A DNA stretch of 64,000 bases, taken from NCBI GenBank assembly GCA_013397935.1, contig VZRN01000230.1, positions 232,239-296,238 of the forward strand. The letters run 5' to 3'. Shown one piece after another: positions 59,871 through 64,000 of the stretch. Positions within the stretch are counted from its first letter, which is position 1. The number at the start of each line of letters is the position of its first letter. Below the pieces are notes generated by a model that did no database searches, was not told the DNA's origin, and saw only the letters and a program-made list of their open reading frames with translations. The stretch is from Dasyornis broadbenti. Taxonomy: Eukaryota; Chordata; Aves; Passeriformes; Dasyornithidae. The position numbers were made by a program, and so were the translations under genes.

Positions 59871-61924
59871 AACTATGCCCCTCTGAAAACTGGTGGACAC
59901 GGTGTGTTATGACAGGACAGTTGAATGACATAGGATGTTTAGGAGTGGAAAAGGTTTTCTCATAACTCGAGGAATTCAGGGTACAACCTGCCAGTTTATT
60001 TACTCACAAGCTAATTTTAACTTTTGTGACTGAAGCTGTAACTACCAAAGAACCTAGGGAACCACATAGCAACTTCTGCTGGTTAAATAAAAGTGAAGGT
60101 TTGTATCTTCACATCTCTTCTCATTCCTGGCATGCTATTTAAAATGTTATTTTGAATTTCTTTTTCAGAAGGCCTGTCAGTTCACCTTTGAGAGAGCTGC
60201 AGTTGCTGCTCTGTCACCTCTTATGAAAGGCTTCAGCCTGATAAATGATAGCAAAGCAGATCTACACAAACAGATGTACACTCCGCTTTGCCTACGTTAG
60301 TTAGACTCTTTATGGCACTTGTAAATAAAGGAACAGAGTGCTATGGAAGAATATTAAACAAAAGTGCTGTTCCATTTGACGTGTTCCCCGCACCCGTTTG
60401 GTTTTGCCTTGATCTAGTCCCCTTCAAACTTTTTCTGTGTCAGACCACCTTGTTCCATACTATTTCCTTTCCTACAAACATTGATCTCCATTGATCTGGA
60501 CTAGAGGGATCAGGTAATTTCTCAAAGAAATGAGGATTTGTTTTTCCCCCCATGACCTTTCTCATCTGAGGAAGAGTTTTAGGCATGGAATCTTCTTCTC
60601 CCTTTCTGATGCAAACTTGACCTCTGTTGTCTTAGTTGGAAAATGCACTTGATTTCTAACAAGAGCTTTTCAAAATGTAACACTGCTGATTTGTTGGATA
60701 ATGAAATCCAAATTGTTCCACAAAAAAAGGTGCAATTATACAGCGTGTAATACACAAATAAATTGACTTAATGTTACATTATAATGAAAACTGTGCAAAA
60801 TCCTCTACACAAGCACAATAAAATAATAAAAAGTAATAGAACAGGTAATAGATGTAAAATAAATGCTAAAAAAGTAGTTCAAATCATTTTCATACCAGTC
60901 AAAAGATACTGAGAAGGGCGCATCCAATCACAATAAAACACCAGAATGAAACACTTCTAAATAGTAATATAAATTTTTGTGGACACTTCATGTCCCATGA
61001 TGTGGAATTGACATATAGTTTGATTTTCTTTTTCCTAATGTAAGCCACAGTTTTACAGTCCTAGTGAAAACATTTTATTGCTGGGGATGTATTAGACATG
61101 GTTCATTTCCCTTCTCAGTATGGCTTTAATTTTCCACATCCATGGCTTGACACAGACCCAAACACCAGAAGATGGTTGTCTGCTATAAAGTGTTTGGTTT
61201 TCTTTGATTGCTTTACAATTTAATCTATAGTTCATTCCATTAACCCTTTCCATTTTAATGCCACCAAAGTCTTCCCCCTCTCCTTAATATAAAGATAAAC
61301 TTCCCCTGAATCATTTAGCTCTCGTGTCCAGCGGATTACAAAGAGAACAGGAAGGAGAGTGGTGCTGGGGGGAATGAGCCCTTTCTTAGTTAACTTCCCA
61401 ATCGGTGAAATAATTGAATGCACAACAGCAACAGGATTTTCCCTTCTGTTTTCATAATACATTCATAATTATTCATTCATTTGGTTTGGTCATATTCATA
61501 CCAACACACAGAGCCAAGAAAGTGCCACTGTCATTCTAACTTTCTCCTCAATCCCTGCTCTTCAGGGGGGGAAAATAAAAAACCCACGTTCCCGTCTGCA
61601 GTGTTGTCACATCCGATATCCAGTTCCTTCCGGCAGAGAAAGTGGATCTGGGAGGGTCACCAGATCAGCCTGTGCCTCGGGGCTCCTCGCCTCAAGTACA
61701 AAAGACTCGACTCAACTCATGTTAGTCATGTAGGTGGCCTATCGGTGGTGACGGACTGCCAGCTCGGTCTGTGGGCTACCCGTGATAACTGCCTTGAAAT
61801 GCTAAGTGCTTAATTAAGGACCTTTCATATCAGTTATTGAGGGCTCCATCTCCCATAGCCCAGGGCGTTGTACTTTACAGAGGACTCCCCAGAGCCACAG
61901 CCAACTTTATTGCAGTGACAAGTT
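59871..61924. other. Unique DNA with CNE-like right half
   Basis: No transposon recognised. 61200-61860 includes TAATTATTCATTCATTTGG and, at 61600-61800, a stretch with unusually many CpGs for this window (TCGACTCAACTC, CTATCGGTGGTGACGG, CAGCTCGGTC, CTACCCGTGA). The 110-codon frame at 61481-61813 spans it, but no domain is visible. Confidence 0.35.
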
Positions 61925-62012
61925 AAAAAAAAAAAAAAAAAAAAAAAAAANAGAAAAGAAAAAAAAAAGAAAGAAAGGGGAAAAAAAGGGAAAGAGAGAA
62001 AGAAAAGAAACA
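61925..62012. repeat. Poly-A / polypurine tract with an assembly N
   Basis: About 26 As, an N at 61951, then AAAAG/AAAGG units to about 62012. It is purine-only on this strand. A T run of 17 follows at 62098-62114, so the two could pair across about 85 bases. Confidence 0.95.
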
Positions 62013-62097
62013 AGTGGTTTTAATCCTCTTGCAAGCTCCCAAAATCTAAATACAAGCAGACAGCTGAGCTGACATCACGATCTCCTACTAAAAATAC

Positions 62098-62114
62098 TTT
62101 TTTTTTTTTTTTTT
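62098..62114. repeat. Poly-T tract
   Basis: Seventeen uninterrupted Ts. Confidence 0.95.
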
Positions 62115-63418
62115 ACTATTTTTGAGAATATTGCTTGCTTGTGTTTTGGGTAAGGTACAGAGTCATCCCTGACAAGACGATCAGACCACTCATGTTAACC
62201 CACGGTAATATTTTGCAGTGCACAGCTTTTCCCTTCCCGGAGAACCCTCAGTACCAGATGAAGGGACATGTTTATTTAAAGCAGAAAAACAGATGTTTGT
62301 GGCTAAACCTTGTATAATTAATCCTTGTTTTTCATAAAACAGCAGATCCAGTTCTGACAAGGAAGGGGAGAAATATTTCACTTGTTTTCATAAACAGCAG
62401 ATCCGGCTCTATCAAGGAAAGGGAAAAGTATTTCACAACTGACTTAAGTAGCTGAGGTTTGGAAAGAAATGCCTTTTGTTTCTGTCTGCGGCAGAGGAGC
62501 CCTGCAGAAGAGTGATCTGTTCTGCTTCTGTTTCCTCGTGAGGGCATCTATCAGCAGCAACTCTGTTGAAGTCATTAAAGTTACATCGCTGTGAAACCAC
62601 CATAAGGACAATCCGAAAAAGGCACAGCTTACATTCAGGATGTTCATAGACAGGATAAGCACAGTGGAGACATTTCTTATCGTGCACCAGTTTCATACCA
62701 GAATTATTCTCTATTTGCAGCAGTGTAGGAGAATTTCAGAATCAGGAAAAGGGACAAAACGGTGTTCCCAGTTCCTTTAGCACGAAATCAAAGGAGCATC
62801 CATAATGTAGTCGTAGCTGGAAACTAGAATCAACAAGGTTAATAATTTTAATACCAGGCCTAATTGCCATCTCATTTAGCCCCACCACAGCGCAGCTGGG
62901 GAGGTGGACTGTTTGCAAACCCAAAGTCATCCAAACCCGGATAAGGCCCAAAACTCAGGCAGAGTCCTCTGCAAGTTAAACTTCAGTGTGTGGAGCCTTT
63001 TGGGACCTCCTGGCCCTGCAGTGGGGCTGGGTACCACAGGCTGGGCAGGGCCTCATGAAGACATCCAAAGGGATGCACCACTCCTGTGTCCCAGCAAGGG
63101 TCATGAGAGCAGTGCCGTACTGCAGGTGTAGCCAGCCCCTTGCCACCATTCCCAGAAAGCTAAAAGCACAGGAATCCGAGCAGGTACAGACATCTAAGCA
63201 ACCGAATCAAACCACCCAGCAGCTGCAGGCTGACAATTCCTCTTTTCATTTCTTTTCCCCAAAATCCTTTCTTCTACTTCTTTTTTGTTAATAACCTAAC
63301 TCCGATTTCTTTGATGTACCTGAACTTCCTTAGTTGCCAACTGATGTGGAAGAACTGGATGTCTAAAAGCCAGTGACACCAATATGATTTATTTTCTCAA
63401 AATGCAAATGACAAGTAT
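62115..63418. other. Unique DNA, GC-richer, CNE-like parts
   Basis: Contains a tandem duplication (62324-62435). 62790-62960 has GGTTAATAATTTTAATACC and CCTAATTGCCATCTCATTTAG beside GCGCAGCTGGGG, a complex composition without repeats. Frames up to 101 codons overlap each other and lack domains. Confidence 0.4.
62324..62435 (+). repeat. Tandem duplication of a ~56-bp unit
   Basis: Copy 1 (62324-62380) and copy 2 (62381-62435) both begin CTTGTTTT, pass through CATAAA, CAGCAGATCC and AAGGAA, and end TATTTCA. They differ by a few substitutions and two small indels. No transposon family is involved, so this looks like a local duplication. Confidence 0.93.
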
Positions 63419-64000
63419 TTAAAGTAAAATGACACTTTTTAAACTTGAGTAATATTTTATCAGCACAACTGCATTATAATTTGAGAGCAGAGGATTGTTT
63501 TTGTTATTCTTCATGTATTTTAATGCAGTCCAAGGTTTGTATTTTATATTTAAATTTAAATATGGTATCCTAAATATTTTAAATATTTTATTTTGTATAT
63601 AGTACTGTGTATACTCTATTTTATATACTGCATTTAAATAATGTGTAAGCAATTTATATAATCTGTTAGGAATTATAGTAATCAAAAAGATCAAGTTTAT
63701 CTTGGGGCTTGTATATTTTTCCAGTAAGAGTTTAGGCAGGATTTAAGCAGCAAAAGATCAGTGTTATCTGAGATACACATTGCTTACTGCATCTAGGAGA
63801 GAGATCCTGCAGCCTTGTTCATATGAAATATTATCATACTCCTTCTGCACTTCACAATCTCCAAATAAAGGAGAAAAGATTAAACCTATTGCTTGTTCAG
63901 TGTGGTGAGATCCTTTGAAATGAAAAAGGCTGGATAAATGGAAGATGTGATTGCTTCTTCATCTGAATTTGTAATTAAAGCCACTTCTTTTTCAAGGCAG
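63419..64000. other. AT-rich end of window
   Basis: 63530-63720 is extremely AT-rich with short palindromes; the 91-codon Asn/Ile/Tyr-rich minus frame over it is a composition artefact. No feature was recognised up to the window edge. Confidence 0.5.
63546..63563. repeat. Perfect 18-bp AT palindrome
   Basis: ATATTTAAATTTAAATAT is its own reverse complement. Expected fairly often in such AT-rich DNA. Confidence 0.85.

Noticed and set aside
63419..63694. 91-codon minus frame
   Set aside because: Asn/Ile/Lys/Tyr content follows from extreme AT richness.

Overview
This window looks like bird nuclear DNA with no confirmed gene. The main evidence is at least 27 degraded copies of CR1 LINE retrotransposons on both strands. 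Many keep the avian-type 3' end: a conserved block around TTCCAACCC followed by copies of the octamer ATTCTRTG. An ERVL-like solo LTR, long A and T runs and a few microsatellites fit an avian, perhaps passerine, intergenic or intronic region; the exact lineage is an inference. Two single Ns (49740 and 61951) sit at or beside long A runs and mark places where the assembly could not resolve homopolymers.

Layout. 1-76 is an AAGG microsatellite. 77-7260 is mostly unique sequence with three CR1 tails (1317, 3940, 5480). 7270-8110 resembles an ERVL-type LTR, followed by CR1 copies at 8380 and 9081. A closed 87-codon frame on the minus strand (9549-9812) has coding-like composition and is the only candidate host coding sequence; its identity is unknown. 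From 9.8 to 29.3 kb there are CR1 tails at 11652, 15706, 18238, 19793, 20833, 23485 and 27994 in otherwise unique AT-rich DNA. 29290-31040 is different: it is the 5' part of a CR1, with decayed ORF1 (SGNH/GDSL-esterase-like domain) and the start of ORF2 (endonuclease domain), while most other copies are only 3' ends. 32.9-46.1 kb holds scattered CR1 tails, including a tight three-copy cluster at 36944-37815. 46.1-51.4 kb contains sequence resembling conserved non-coding elements, plus an imperfect palindromic ancient-repeat candidate at 49050-49152. 51.4-59.9 kb again carries CR1 tails. 60-64 kb has no recognised transposon; it holds CpG-containing and homeobox-motif-rich stretches, a 56-bp tandem duplication and a large purine tract.

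No rRNA, tRNA, CRISPR, operon, bacterial or phage features were seen. Almost all open reading frames are short chance frames or lie inside CR1. No new defence or enzymatic system is visible. The most useful leads are the orphan reading frame, the CR1 5' remnant, and the islands that look like candidate regulatory elements.
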